Source: Sphingomonas sp. Leaf67 | Lineage (GTDB): Bacteria > Pseudomonadota > Alphaproteobacteria > Sphingomonadales > Sphingomonadaceae | NCBI RefSeq assembly: GCF_001421965.1 | Contig: NZ_LMLP01000023.1 | Location: 124,001-188,000, forward strand | Direction: 5' to 3' | Length of the DNA stretch: 64,000 nucleotides | Shown here: one piece after another, positions 45,458 to 54,472 of the stretch | How positions within the stretch are numbered: the first letter of the stretch is position 1 | Layout of the letters: each line of letters opens with the position of its first letter | Made by a program: the position numbers and the translations under genes | The notes under the pieces: generated by a model | Database searches by the model: none | Told to the model about the DNA's origin: nothing | What the model saw: the letters and a program-made list of their open reading frames with translations, nothing else

Positions 45458-46987
45458 ATGCGGGTCATCGATCATGTGATCGCGGGCGGTTCAGGCAGTG
45501 CGGACGGGGCGACCGGTGCCGTGTTCGATCCCAATCGTGGCGAGGTGCAGGCGCATGTCCGGCTGGGCACCGCCGCCGATATCGATCGCGCCGTCACCGC
45601 CGCGCAGGCGGCGCAGCCCGGCTGGGCCGCGACCAATCCGCAGAAGCGCGCCCGCGTGCTGTTCGCGTTCAAGCAACTGGTCGAAGCGAACATGGACGCG
45701 CTCGCCGAACTGTTGTCGAGCGAACATGGCAAGGTCATTGCCGATGCCAAGGGCGATATCCAGCGCGGGCTGGACGTCATCGAATTCGCGTGCGGGGTGC
45801 CGCACTTGTTGAAGGGTGATTATACGCAGGGGGCAGGCCCCGGCATCGACGTCTATTCGATGCGGTTGCCCGTCGGCATCGGCGCGGGCATCACCCCGTT
45901 CAACTTTCCGGCGATGATCCCGATGTGGATGTTCGGGGTCGCCATCGCCTGCGGCAACGCGTTCATCCTGAAACCCAGCGAACGCGATCCGTCGGTCCCG
46001 GTGCGGCTGGCCGAACTGATGCTGGAGGCCGGCGCGCCCGAAGGCATCCTGCAGGTCGTGCATGGCGACAAGACGGTGGTCGACGCGATCCTCGACCATC
46101 CCGCGATCGGCGCGGTCAGCTTCGTCGGGTCGAGCGACATCGCGCATTATGTCTACAAACGCGGCGTGGCGGCGGGCAAGCGCGTGCAGGCGATGGGCGG
46201 GGCCAAGAATCACGGCATCGTCATGCCCGATGCCGACCTCGACCAGGTCGTTGCCGACCTTGCCGGCGCGGCATTCGGATCGGCGGGCGAGCGGTGCATG
46301 GCGCTGCCGGTCGTCGTACCGGTCGGCGAGAAGACCGCCGTCGCGCTGCGCGAGAAACTGATCCCCGCGATCGATGCGCTGCGGGTCGGGGTATCGACCG
46401 ACGCGGACGCCCATTACGGCCCGGTGGTCAACGCGCAGCACAAGGCGCGGGTCGAAGGCTGGATCGCCAAGGGGGTCGAGGAAGGCGCCGAGCTGGTCGT
46501 CGATGGCCGCGGGTTCCGGTTGCAGGGGCATGAACGCGGCTTCTTCATCGGTCCGACGCTGTTCGATCATGTGACGCCGGCGATGGAATCCTATCGCGAG
46601 GAAATCTTTGGCCCGGTGCTGCAAATCGTCCGCGCGAACGATTTCGAGAGCGCCGTCCGCCTGCCGAGCGAGCATCAATATGGCAATGGCGTCGCGATCT
46701 TCACGCGCAACGGCCATGCCGCGCGCGAGTTCGCCGCGCGGGTGAACGTCGGCATGGTCGGCATCAACGTGCCGATCCCGGTGCCGGTCGCCTATCACAG
46801 CTTCGGCGGGTGGAAGCGCAGCGCGTTCGGCGACGTGAACCAGCATGGTGAGGAAGGCGTGCGCTTCTGGACGAAGGTCAAGACGATCACCCAGCGCTGG
46901 CCCGACGGATCGGTGGCGGGCACGCAGGCCGAGGATGGCGCGGCGGCGCGGACGCAGGATGCGTTCGTCATTCCGACGATGGGGTGA
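45458..46987 (+). CDS. mmsA: Methylmalonate-semialdehyde dehydrogenase (CoA-acylating)
   Basis: A 509-residue aldehyde dehydrogenase that turns methylmalonate semialdehyde into propionyl-CoA, the last step of valine degradation. ITPFNFPAMIPMWMFGVAIACGN, LKPSERDPSVP and the catalytic Cys in GSAGERCMALPVVV near residue 285 identify MmsA rather than ordinary aldehyde dehydrogenases. The ATG at 45458 follows AGGAG. The chain runs about 15 residues past the usual end (GTQAEDGAAARTQDAFVIPTMG). It heads a plus-strand operon that ends with mmsB. Confidence 0.93.
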   Translation: MRVIDHVIAGGSGSADGATGAVFDPNRGEVQAHVRLGTAADIDRAVTAAQAAQPGWAATNPQKRARVLFAFKQLVEANMDALAELLSSEHGKVIADAKGDIQRGLDVIEFACGVPHLLKGDYTQGAGPGIDVYSMRLPVGIGAGITPFNFPAMIPMWMFGVAIACGNAFILKPSERDPSVPVRLAELMLEAGAPEGILQVVHGDKTVVDAILDHPAIGAVSFVGSSDIAHYVYKRGVAAGKRVQAMGGAKNHGIVMPDADLDQVVADLAGAAFGSAGERCMALPVVVPVGEKTAVALREKLIPAIDALRVGVSTDADAHYGPVVNAQHKARVEGWIAKGVEEGAELVVDGRGFRLQGHERGFFIGPTLFDHVTPAMESYREEIFGPVLQIVRANDFESAVRLPSEHQYGNGVAIFTRNGHAAREFAARVNVGMVGINVPIPVPVAYHSFGGWKRSAFGDVNQHGEEGVRFWTKVKTITQRWPDGSVAGTQAEDGAAARTQDAFVIPTMG

Positions 46988-47032
46988 GGCGCAGTATGCG
47001 GCGAAGGCCGAGGTCCAGCTGGGAAGGCTGTT

Positions 47033-47084
47033 CCGTACGTCGCCGACGTCCCCCAACTGGGCCCCGGCCTTCGCCGGGGTACGG
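47033..47084. repeat. Short copy of the palindromic intergenic element
   Basis: CCGTAC at the left is mirrored by GTACGG at the right. Inside are GCCGACGTCCCCCAACTGGG and the palindrome CCCCGGCCTTCGCCGGGG. It lies between mmsA and the deacetylase gene and has a decayed relative at 58820-58861. Confidence 0.7.
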
Positions 47085-47188
47085 ATCAAAGACATTTGCA
47101 GAGGTCTCGATCCGGTCCGGGGTGACGATGTGGAGGGACGTGATAGTTGATGCTCGATAGCCGGCATGTGCCAGAAGGAATTGCCGTG

Positions 47189-48121
47189 ATGATGCGACGC
47201 CTGATGGCGGCGATCCTGATGTTGCTGGCGATGGCGTCACCCGCCGTCGCGCAGAAGCGGATCGCGCTGACCTTCGACGATGCGCCGCGCGCGCGCGGGC
47301 CGTTCCTGACGCCCGACGAGCGTACTGCGCGGATCATCGCCGGGTTGCGCAAGGCGGGGGTGCGACAGGCGGCGTTCTTCGTCGTGCCGGGCAATCTGGC
47401 TGCGCCCGATGGGGCAGGGGGCGAACAGCGGGTCGCGGCCTATGTCGCGGCGGGGCATGTCATCGCCAATCACAGCTTCAGCCATCCGGCGCTCAAGGCG
47501 ATGACCGCCGATGCCTATCTGGCCGATATCGATCGCGCCGGTGCGTGGTTGCAGGGGCGCAAGGGGTTACGGCCATGGTATCGCTACCCGTTCCTCGACG
47601 AAGGCGGCACCGACAAGGCGAAGCGGGATGCGGTGCGGGCGGGCCTTGCCGCGCGAGGCCTGTCGAACGGCTATGTCACCGTCGACGGGTCCGACTGGAA
47701 CATCGAAAACCTTGCCGGCGCGGCGCGCAGGGCGGGAAAGCCGATCGACATGGACGCCCTGCGCGACCTGTATGTCGAGACGCACGTCGAGGCCGCCGAG
47801 TTCGCCGATCGTCTCGGCCGGCAGGCGCTGGGGCGGCAGCCGGTGCAGGTGATGTTGCTGCACGAAACAGACCTTGCCGCCTATTGGATCGCCGATCTGG
47901 TCGCAGGGTTGCGAAAGAAGGGCTGGACGATCGTCAAAGCCGATGTCGCCTATCGCGATCCCATCGCGAAGCTGCGGCCCGATACGCCGTCGGCGCAGGG
48001 CAATCTGCTGGAGGCGATCGCGTGGGAAAAGGGTGTACCGGCACCGCGCTGGTACGAACGCAATACCCTTTCGATCGCCGACCCGCTGTTCCGGGCGCGG
48101 GTGTTGCACGAGGGGCCATGA
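47189..48121 (+). CDS. Exported polysaccharide deacetylase (NodB/CE4-like)
   Basis: A 310-residue protein with a signal peptide (MRRLMAAILMLLAMASPAVA-QK) and a NodB-type catalytic domain. The metal/base motif is LTFDDAPRARGP, the two metal histidines lie in NHSFSHPAL, and PWYRYPFLDEGG follows. It would remove acetyl groups from a cell-wall or extracellular polymer. It lies between mmsA and the rest of the valine operon, and its stop overlaps the RidA start, so it is co-translated with genes of unrelated pathway. ATG at 47189 has GAAGGAA at eight bases; a frame from 47147 is less likely. Confidence 0.86.
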   Translation: MMRRLMAAILMLLAMASPAVAQKRIALTFDDAPRARGPFLTPDERTARIIAGLRKAGVRQAAFFVVPGNLAAPDGAGGEQRVAAYVAAGHVIANHSFSHPALKAMTADAYLADIDRAGAWLQGRKGLRPWYRYPFLDEGGTDKAKRDAVRAGLAARGLSNGYVTVDGSDWNIENLAGAARRAGKPIDMDALRDLYVETHVEAAEFADRLGRQALGRQPVQVMLLHETDLAAYWIADLVAGLRKKGWTIVKADVAYRDPIAKLRPDTPSAQGNLLEAIAWEKGVPAPRWYERNTLSIADPLFRARVLHEGP

Positions 48122-48513
48122 TGGCGCGCCGGCATACCGCCTCCACCTCGCCCTATGAAGCGACGATCGGCTTTGCGCGGGCGGTGCGGGTGGGCACACG
48201 CATCCTCGTGTCGGGCACCGCGCCGGTCGAGCCGGACGGCAGCAGCACGCCCGGCGACGCGGCGGCGCAGGCCGAGCGGTGCTTCGCGATCATCGCCGAG
48301 GCGATCGGGCAACTGGGCGGGCGGATCGACGATGTCGTCCGCACGCGCATGTACCTGACCGATCCAAGCGACGCCGATGCGGTCGGCCGGGTGCATGGAC
48401 GGATATTCGGCAGCGTGCGGCCCGCCGCGACGATGCTGGTGGTGGCAGCGCTGCTTCGCCCCGAATGGCGGGTGGAGATCGAGGCCGAAGCGATAGTGGA
48501 GAGTGACGCGTGA
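48118..48513 (+). CDS. RidA-family protein
   Basis: A 131-residue YjgF/YER057c/UK114-type protein with VSGTAPVEPDGSSTPGDAAAQAERCFAII, VVRTRMYLTD and the C-terminal PEWRVEIEAEAI. RidA proteins hydrolyse reactive enamine/imine intermediates of amino-acid metabolism. The start overlaps the deacetylase stop and its stop overlaps the acyl-CoA dehydrogenase start. Being inside the valine operon, it may clear a by-product of branched-chain amino-acid turnover; this is inference. Confidence 0.87.
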   Translation: MMARRHTASTSPYEATIGFARAVRVGTRILVSGTAPVEPDGSSTPGDAAAQAERCFAIIAEAIGQLGGRIDDVVRTRMYLTDPSDADAVGRVHGRIFGSVRPAATMLVVAALLRPEWRVEIEAEAIVESDA

Positions 48514-49649
48514 ACCCCTTTGACCTTACCGACGACCAGCGTGACATTCAGGAATTGGCGCGACGGTTCACGGCGGATGCGATCACCCCGCACGCCGCCG
48601 AATGGGACGAGCAGCACATCTTCCCACGCGATACGATCAAGCAGGCGGCCGACCTCGGCTTCGCCGCGATCTATGTGTCCGAAGAGTCGGGCGGCATCGG
48701 CCTTGGCCGGATGGAATCGGCGCTGATCATGGAGGCGATGGCCTATGGCTGTCCGTCGACCAGCGCGTTCATTTCGATCCACAACATGGCGGCGTGGATG
48801 GTCGATGCGTTCGGGTCGCCGGAGCTGAAGGCGCGCTTCCTCCCCGACCTCGTCACCATGGACAGACTGGCCAGCTATTGCCTGACCGAGCCGTCATCGG
48901 GGTCGGACGCGGCGGCGCTGAAGACGAAGGCGGTGCGCGACGGCGATGACTATATCGTCACCGGGACCAAGCAGTTCATCTCCGGCGCGGGTGACAACGA
49001 CGTCTATCTGGTGATGGTCCGCACCGGTGGCGAAGGGCCGAAGGGGATTTCGTGCCTGCTGGTCGAGAAGGATATGCCCGGCGTGTCGTTCGGCGCGAAC
49101 GAACGCAAGCTCGGCTGGCATTCGCAGCCGACGCGGGCGGTCATTCTGGATCAGGTGCGGGTGCCGGCCGCCAATCTGGTCGGGGTCGAGGGGCAGGGTT
49201 TTTCGATCGCGATGCAGGGGCTCGACGGCGGGCGGCTCAATATCGGGGCGTGTTCGCTGGGTGGGGCGCACCGCTGTCTCGACGAAGCCATCGCCTATAC
49301 CAAGGCGCGGCAGCAGTTCGGCAAGCCCGTCGCGGACTTTCAGAACACGCAGTTCACGCTGGCCGACATGGCGACCGAGCTGGAGGCGGCACGCGCGCTG
49401 CTCTACACCGCCGCTGCCAAGGTGACCGCGAATGCGCCCGACAAGACGCGCTTCGCCGCGATGGCGAAACGCTTCGCCACCGACACCGGATCGAAGGTGG
49501 TCGATCAGGCGCTGCAGCTGCATGGCGGCTATGGCTATCTGATGGACTATCCGATCGAACGCTTCTGGCGCGATCTGCGCGTACATTCGATCCTCGAAGG
49601 GACGAATCAGGTGATGCGGATGATTATCGGGCGGGAGTTGGTGCGATGA
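48510..49649 (+). CDS. Acyl-CoA dehydrogenase, probable isobutyryl-CoA dehydrogenase
   Basis: A 379-residue flavoprotein with YCLTEPSSGSDAAALKTKA, the FISGAG substrate loop, QGFSIAMQGLDGGRLNIGACSLG, and the C-terminal YPIERFWRDLRVHSILEGTNQVMRMIIGR, in which the Glu of EGTNQ is the usual catalytic base. The N-terminus FDLTDDQRDIQELARRF is typical of ACAD8-like isobutyryl-CoA dehydrogenases. Context supports oxidation of isobutyryl-CoA to methacrylyl-CoA. GTG at 48510 overlaps the RidA stop and follows GGAGAG. Confidence 0.88.
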   Translation: MNPFDLTDDQRDIQELARRFTADAITPHAAEWDEQHIFPRDTIKQAADLGFAAIYVSEESGGIGLGRMESALIMEAMAYGCPSTSAFISIHNMAAWMVDAFGSPELKARFLPDLVTMDRLASYCLTEPSSGSDAAALKTKAVRDGDDYIVTGTKQFISGAGDNDVYLVMVRTGGEGPKGISCLLVEKDMPGVSFGANERKLGWHSQPTRAVILDQVRVPAANLVGVEGQGFSIAMQGLDGGRLNIGACSLGGAHRCLDEAIAYTKARQQFGKPVADFQNTQFTLADMATELEAARALLYTAAAKVTANAPDKTRFAAMAKRFATDTGSKVVDQALQLHGGYGYLMDYPIERFWRDLRVHSILEGTNQVMRMIIGRELVR

Positions 49650-50683
49650 TGATCCTCACCGCTGTCGACGGCCATCTCGGCCGCATCCGGTTGAACCGGC
49701 CCAGGGCGCTGCACGCGCTGGACCACGCCATGTGCGAGGCGATGCTTGCCGCGCTCGAACAGTGGCGCGACGATCCGGCGGTCCACGCCATCCTGATCGA
49801 CCATGCCGAGGGGCGTGGTTTTTGCGCGGGCGGCGACATTCGCATGATCGCCGACAGCAGCGCGAACGACGGTGTTGCCGCGCGTGCCTTCTTCGCTACC
49901 GAATATCGGCTCAACCACCGGCTGTTCACGTATGCCAAACCGACCATCGCGGTGATGGACGGGGTGACGATGGGGGGTGGCGTCGGCATTTCGCAACCGT
50001 GCGATATCCGCATCGCGACCGGGAATACGCGCTTCGCCATGCCGGAGACCGCGATCGGCCTGTTCCCCGATGTCGGGGGCGGCTGGTATCTGTCGCGCCT
50101 GCCCGGGCGGATCGGTCAGTATCTGGCGCTGACCGGAGCGCGACTGGACGGGAGCGAGATGCTGGCGCTGGGGCTGGCGACGCATCTGGTGCCGGCGGCG
50201 GCGCTCGACACGATCAAGGCAACGATCGCGGCCGACCCGCTGGCGATCGACGCGATCCTGTCCGGTCATGCCGTCCCGCCCGGCGAAGCGGCGATCCTGA
50301 CACAGCGTGAGGCGATCGACCGCCTGTTCGCCAGCGACGATTTCGAGGAGATCCTGTCCGCGCTGGAGGCCGACGGCTCCGACTGGGCACAGGCGCAACT
50401 GACGACGCTGCGCCAGCGTTCGCCGCTGTCGTGCAAGGTGTCGCTGAAGCTGCTGCTCGACGGGGCGACCATGCCGACCTTTGAGGACGAGATGCGGCAG
50501 GAATATGCGGTCGTCACCCGCATCGTCCAGCGGCCGGACATCGTCGAGGGTGTCCGGGCGGTGATTGTCGACAAGGATCACGCGCCGAAATGGGACCCGG
50601 CGACGGCCGAGGCGGTCAGCGACCATATGATCGACCGCATCTTCGCGCCGCTGGGTGCAGCCGACGAATGGCAGCCGCGATGA
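49646..50683 (+). CDS. 3-hydroxyisobutyryl-CoA hydrolase (enoyl-CoA hydratase family)
   Basis: A 345-residue crotonase-fold protein. EGRGFCAGGDIRMIAD, DGVTMGGGVGISQPCDIRIA and MPETAIGLFPDVGGGWYLSRLPG are the marks of HIBCH-type hydrolases, which are longer than simple hydratases. It cleaves 3-hydroxyisobutyryl-CoA to the free acid in valine degradation. The start overlaps the acyl-CoA dehydrogenase stop (ATGATG; either ATG may be used). Confidence 0.9.
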   Translation: MMILTAVDGHLGRIRLNRPRALHALDHAMCEAMLAALEQWRDDPAVHAILIDHAEGRGFCAGGDIRMIADSSANDGVAARAFFATEYRLNHRLFTYAKPTIAVMDGVTMGGGVGISQPCDIRIATGNTRFAMPETAIGLFPDVGGGWYLSRLPGRIGQYLALTGARLDGSEMLALGLATHLVPAAALDTIKATIAADPLAIDAILSGHAVPPGEAAILTQREAIDRLFASDDFEEILSALEADGSDWAQAQLTTLRQRSPLSCKVSLKLLLDGATMPTFEDEMRQEYAVVTRIVQRPDIVEGVRAVIVDKDHAPKWDPATAEAVSDHMIDRIFAPLGAADEWQPR

Positions 50684-50691
50684 CCTTTCCC

Positions 50692-50788
50692 GTCATTCCG
50701 GCGAAGGCCGGAATCCACTGTGTCGGGGGGCGTCGGCTCTATCGCCGACGTTTCGTGTCCATGGATTCCGGCTTGCGCCGGAATGACG
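50692..50788. repeat. Palindromic intergenic element (97 bp)
   Basis: GTCATTCCGGCGAAGGCCGGAATCCA at the left and TGGATTCCGGCTTGCGCCGGAATGAC at the right are near-perfect reverse complements around a spacer with the hairpin GTCGGCTCTATCGCCGAC. It fills the gap between two valine-operon genes without breaking the operon direction. Confidence 0.88.
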
Positions 50789-50806
50789 AATTACGCTGGA
50801 GTTTCC

Positions 50807-51583
50807 ATGTCTACGTATGAAACCATTATCGTCGAGCGCCGCGACGCGGTGACGCTGGTCACGCTCAACCGGCCGCAGGCGCTGAACGCGCTCAATGCGC
50901 AGATCCTGACCGAACTGCTCGATGCGATGCGGGCGTTCGACGCGGACCCGTCCCAAGGCTGCGCGGTCATCACCGGATCGGCCAAGGCGTTCGCCGCCGG
51001 GGCGGATATCAAGGAGATGCAGGAAATGGATTTCGCGGCCATGTATGGCGGCGACCATTTCAGCGGCTGGGACGCGTTCACCCGCACCCGCAAGCCGATC
51101 ATCGCCGCCGTCGCCGGCTTCGCGCTGGGTGGCGGGTGCGAGCTGGCGATGATGTGCGACTTCATCCTTGCCGCCGATACCGCGAAATTCGGCCAGCCCG
51201 AGATCAAGTTGGGCGTCACCCCCGGCATGGGCGGGTCGCAGCGGCTGGCGCGCGCGGTGGGGAAGGCCAAGGCGATGGAGATGTGCCTGACCGGCCGGAT
51301 GATCGGCGCGGAGGAAGCGGAGCGCTGCGGTCTGGTCGCGCGGATCGTGCCCGCCGACGACCTCGTTGAGGACGCGGTGAAGACCGCACAGGCCATCGCC
51401 GCCATGGCGCCACTGGCGGTCAAGGCGAACAAGGAAATGGTCAACGCCGCGTTCGACATGACGTTGACGCAGGGGGTCCAGTTTGAACGCCGGCTGTTCC
51501 ACGGCCTGTTCGGGACGGCCGACCAGAAGGAAGGCATGACCGCCTTCGTCGAGAAGCGTCCCGGCAACTGGACGGGGCGGTAG
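50807..51583 (+). CDS. Enoyl-CoA hydratase (methacrylyl-CoA hydratase role)
   Basis: A 258-residue crotonase. The oxyanion-hole segments are [12 protein letters not shown] and [15 protein letters not shown], with catalytic Glu positions in [21 protein letters not shown]. The length is that of classical short-chain enoyl-CoA hydratases. In this operon it fits the hydration of methacrylyl-CoA to 3-hydroxyisobutyryl-CoA. The ATG at 50807 follows GGAG and lies 18 bases after a palindromic element. Confidence 0.9.
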   Translation: MSTYETIIVERRDAVTLVTLNRPQALNALNAQILTELLDAMRAFDADPSQGCAVITGSAKAFAAGADIKEMQEMDFAAMYGGDHFSGWDAFTRTRKPIIAAVAGFALGGGCELAMMCDFILAADTAKFGQPEIKLGVTPGMGGSQRLARAVGKAKAMEMCLTGRMIGAEEAERCGLVARIVPADDLVEDAVKTAQAIAAMAPLAVKANKEMVNAAFDMTLTQGVQFERRLFHGLFGTADQKEGMTAFVEKRPGNWTGR

Positions 51584-51594
51584 GAGAAACCAGC

Positions 51595-52470
51595 ATGGCA
51601 CGGATCGGATTCATCGGCCTCGGCAATATGGGCGGCGGCATGGCGGCCAATCTGGCGAAGGCGGGGCATGATGTCCGTGCCTTCGACCTGTCGGGCGATG
51701 CGCTGGCCCGGGCGAAGGCCACGGGCTGCCTGCCCGTTGCCGATGCTGCCGAGGCGGCGGAAGGGGCGCAGGCGGTGGTGACGATGCTGCCCGCCGGTGC
51801 CCATGTCGCGCAGATCTATGCCGACGCGCTGTTCGATGCGGTCGATACCGGTGCGGTGCTGATCGATTGTTCGACGATCGACGTCGACACCGCCCGTCAG
51901 GTCGCCGAGGCGGCCCGCGCGAAGGGCTTGCAGGCGGTCGACGCGCCGGTATCGGGCGGCATCGCCGCGGCGAATGCGGGCGCGCTGACCTTCATGGTCG
52001 GCGGCAGCCCGGCGGCATTCGCCAGGGCCGCGCCGTTCCTGAAGGACATGGGCAAGGCGGTAATCCATGCCGGCGCGAACGGCGCGGGACAGGCAGCGAA
52101 GATGTGCAACAACATGCTTCTCGGCGCGTCGATGATCGCGACGTGCGAAGCGTTCGCGCTGGCCGAGAAACTGGGGCTGGATGCGCAGACCTTCTACGAT
52201 ATTTCCTCGGTCAGTTCGGGCCAGTGCTGGTCGATGACCAGCTATTGCCCGGTGGCGGGCGTCGGCCCCGAAACGCCCGCCGATCGGGGATTTCAGGGTG
52301 GGTTCGCCGCCGCGCTGATGCTGAAGGACCTGCGCCTCGCCATGCAGGCAGCGGCCGGGGCAGGAGCCGACACGCCGATGGGCGCGCGCGCCGCCGAGCT
52401 TTACGCGCGCTTCGTCGAGGATGGCCATGCCGCGACCGATTTCTCCGGCATCATCCAGACGCTGCGGTAG
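51595..52470 (+). CDS. mmsB: 3-hydroxyisobutyrate dehydrogenase
   Basis: A 291-residue beta-hydroxyacid dehydrogenase. The Rossmann motif GFIGLGNMGGGMAANL is at the N-terminus. DAPVSGGIAAANAGALTFMVGG follows, then GAGQAAKMCNNMLLG with the catalytic Lys, and YDISSVSSGQCWSM. It oxidises 3-hydroxyisobutyrate to methylmalonate semialdehyde, the substrate of MmsA. It is the last gene of the operon, 11 bases after the hydratase. Confidence 0.93.
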   Translation: MARIGFIGLGNMGGGMAANLAKAGHDVRAFDLSGDALARAKATGCLPVADAAEAAEGAQAVVTMLPAGAHVAQIYADALFDAVDTGAVLIDCSTIDVDTARQVAEAARAKGLQAVDAPVSGGIAAANAGALTFMVGGSPAAFARAAPFLKDMGKAVIHAGANGAGQAAKMCNNMLLGASMIATCEAFALAEKLGLDAQTFYDISSVSSGQCWSMTSYCPVAGVGPETPADRGFQGGFAAALMLKDLRLAMQAAAGAGADTPMGARAAELYARFVEDGHAATDFSGIIQTLR

Positions 52471-52521
52471 CAGCGGCTTGACGGGCGCGCGCCGATCCGC
52501 TTGGAACGCAGCCTCCTCCAC

Positions 52522-52607
52522 GCGGACGTGGCGAAATCGGTAGACGCAGCGGACTTAAAATCCGCTTCCCATCGGGAGTGCGGGTTCAAGTCCCGCCGTC
52601 CGTACCA
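52522..52607 (+). tRNA. tRNA-Leu (anticodon TAA)
   Basis: An 86-base class II tRNA with acceptor GCGGACG/CGTCCGT, anticodon stem GCGGA/TCCGC around loop CTTAAAA (anticodon TAA), a long variable arm (TTCCCATCGGGAGT) and T-arm GGTTCAAGTCC. CCA is encoded. It reads TTA, a rare codon in this GC-rich genome. Confidence 0.96.
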
Positions 52608-52649
52608 CGGGCTGGCCGCCGCCACGCCTTTCATGGCATGGAGCGACGC

Positions 52650-54041
52650 ATGACCCGCTTGCTGTTTCTTGGCCCCCTGTTGCTGACGCTGGCCGCATGC
52701 GACCGGGGGGCGGACGAGCGGCCGGTGGAGGTCGATGCGATCGAGCGGGACGGCAACGGCAATACCGAACGCGTCCTGCTGCGCAGTGCGCTGGCACAGG
52801 GGCTGGTACGGTTCGACGCGGCCGGGCAGGTCGAACCGGCGATCGCCGAACGCTGGAACATGGTCGATGACGGGCGCAGCTATATCTTTCGACTGGGTAC
52901 GGCGACGTGGAGCGACGGGCGACCGGTCACCGCCGATCAGGTCGTCACCGCACTGCGTCGCGCGGTGCGGATCGAGGCCGGGCACCGGCTGACCCCGTTC
53001 CTGCGCTCGATCGACGAGATCGTGGCGATGACGCCGCAGGTCATCGAGATCCGGCTGAAACGACCGAATACCGAGCTGCTGACCCTGCTGGCGCAACCCG
53101 AACTGGCGGTGCGGCATGGTGCGCAGGGCAGCGGGCCGATGCGGCGGCTGCTGGGGGAGGGCGTGCGGCTGCGCGCGCCGATGGATTCGGACGCACCGGC
53201 ACCGGTTCCCGCCGACGAGGTGCGGCTGAACGGTGCGCGCGCGGCACTGGCCGTGGCGCGGTTCGGGGCGAAGCGCAGCGATCTCGTGCTGGGGGGCATG
53301 CTGGCCGACTGGCCGATCGTCGCCGCGGCCGGGCTGCGGACGACGGACATTCGCGTCGATCCGGCGCGCGGGCTGTTCGGTTTCGCCTTTGTCGGGCGCG
53401 ATGGGTTTCTTGCCGCGCCGCTGAACCGGGCGGCGGTGGCCATGGCGATCCAGACCGGCAATCTGCCCGCCGCGATCGATGGCGGCTGGGCCAGCATCGA
53501 CACCATCCTGCCCGAAGCGTTCGATTCGGCCAGCGACCCGGCGCTGCCGCCGTGGCGCAAGCTGACCGAGGACCAGCGCTGGCAGACCGCGCGGGCGCAG
53601 GTCGCGGCGTGGGGCCGACCGGTGACGGTGCGGGTCGCGCTGCCCGATGGTCCCGGCGCGACGTTGTTGTGGGGACGGATGGCCGCGGCACTGGCGCGGA
53701 TCGGGATACGCGGGCAGCGGGTCGCGATCGATGCGCCCGCCGACCTGATGCTGATCGACCGGGTCGCCCCCTATGACAGTGCGCGCTGGTATCTGGCGAC
53801 GGCGTGCCGGGGTTGCGCGATGGATGCGATGACGCTGATCGCGGCGGCACGTGATGCGACGTCATTGCCCGAACGGGCGCAGCGGCTGGCGGCGGCGGAT
53901 GCGGCGCTGGCGGCCGATGTCGCGTTCGTGTCCGTTGCGCGGCCGTGGCGCTGGTCGCTGGTCGCGCCGCGCCTGCGCGGGTTCCAGATCAATCCGCGCG
54001 CGGTCCATCCGTTGAACCACCTGCGTGGCGATACCAAATAG
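52650..54041 (+). CDS. ABC-type peptide-binding lipoprotein-like protein (SBP_bac_5), orphan
   Basis: A 463-residue lipoprotein (lipobox LTLAAC near residue 17) with the family-5 solute-binding fold: GLVRFDAAGQVEPAIAERW, YIFRLGTATWSDGRPVTADQVVTALRRAV, and a C-terminal lobe with DSARWYLATACRGC. It is shorter than OppA-type proteins, about 500-550 residues, and no permease or ATPase gene is nearby. It may bind peptides or other ligands for a distant transporter or act as a sensor. The start at 52650 follows GGAG. Confidence 0.78.
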   Translation: MTRLLFLGPLLLTLAACDRGADERPVEVDAIERDGNGNTERVLLRSALAQGLVRFDAAGQVEPAIAERWNMVDDGRSYIFRLGTATWSDGRPVTADQVVTALRRAVRIEAGHRLTPFLRSIDEIVAMTPQVIEIRLKRPNTELLTLLAQPELAVRHGAQGSGPMRRLLGEGVRLRAPMDSDAPAPVPADEVRLNGARAALAVARFGAKRSDLVLGGMLADWPIVAAAGLRTTDIRVDPARGLFGFAFVGRDGFLAAPLNRAAVAMAIQTGNLPAAIDGGWASIDTILPEAFDSASDPALPPWRKLTEDQRWQTARAQVAAWGRPVTVRVALPDGPGATLLWGRMAAALARIGIRGQRVAIDAPADLMLIDRVAPYDSARWYLATACRGCAMDAMTLIAAARDATSLPERAQRLAAADAALAADVAFVSVARPWRWSLVAPRLRGFQINPRAVHPLNHLRGDTK

Positions 54042-54046
54042 GGGGC

Positions 54047-54472
54047 ATGGCAAAGCCGACCCGCATCTCCCCCGAACTGTTCGAGCAGATCGCCGGACAT
54101 CTCGACCGTGATCCTGCCGCCGTGCGCCGTCGCGTGGTGGCGATCGAGCGACTGATGGAACGGTCGATGACCATTCCCGGCATCAACCGTCCGGTGGGCC
54201 TCGATTTCCTGCTGAACTTCATCCCCGTCGTCGGCAGCTTCATCGGCGCGGCAATGGGCAGCTATATGCTGTGGGAAGCGCGCAACCTTGGCATGTCGCG
54301 GTGGCAGATGGCGCGTATGGCGGGCAATGTCGGCACCGATTGGGCGCTGGGTCTGATCCCGATCGTCGGGGCGGTGCCCGATTTCTTCTTCCGGTCGAAC
54401 ACCCGCAACCTGCGGATCATCCGCAAGCATCTCGACCGCCACCATCCCGCGACGGCGACGGTCGAGCTCTGA
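54047..54472 (+). CDS. DUF4112 domain membrane protein
   Basis: A 141-residue protein with two hydrophobic stretches and the DUF4112 hallmark repeats GLDFLLNFIPVVGSFIGAAMGSYMLWEARNLG and GTDWALGLIPIVGAVPDFFFRSNTRN. Function is not known. It starts five bases after the solute-binding protein stop, so the two are probably co-transcribed. It ends exactly where the convergent RNase T2 gene ends. Confidence 0.87.
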   Translation: MAKPTRISPELFEQIAGHLDRDPAAVRRRVVAIERLMERSMTIPGINRPVGLDFLLNFIPVVGSFIGAAMGSYMLWEARNLGMSRWQMARMAGNVGTDWALGLIPIVGAVPDFFFRSNTRNLRIIRKHLDRHHPATATVEL

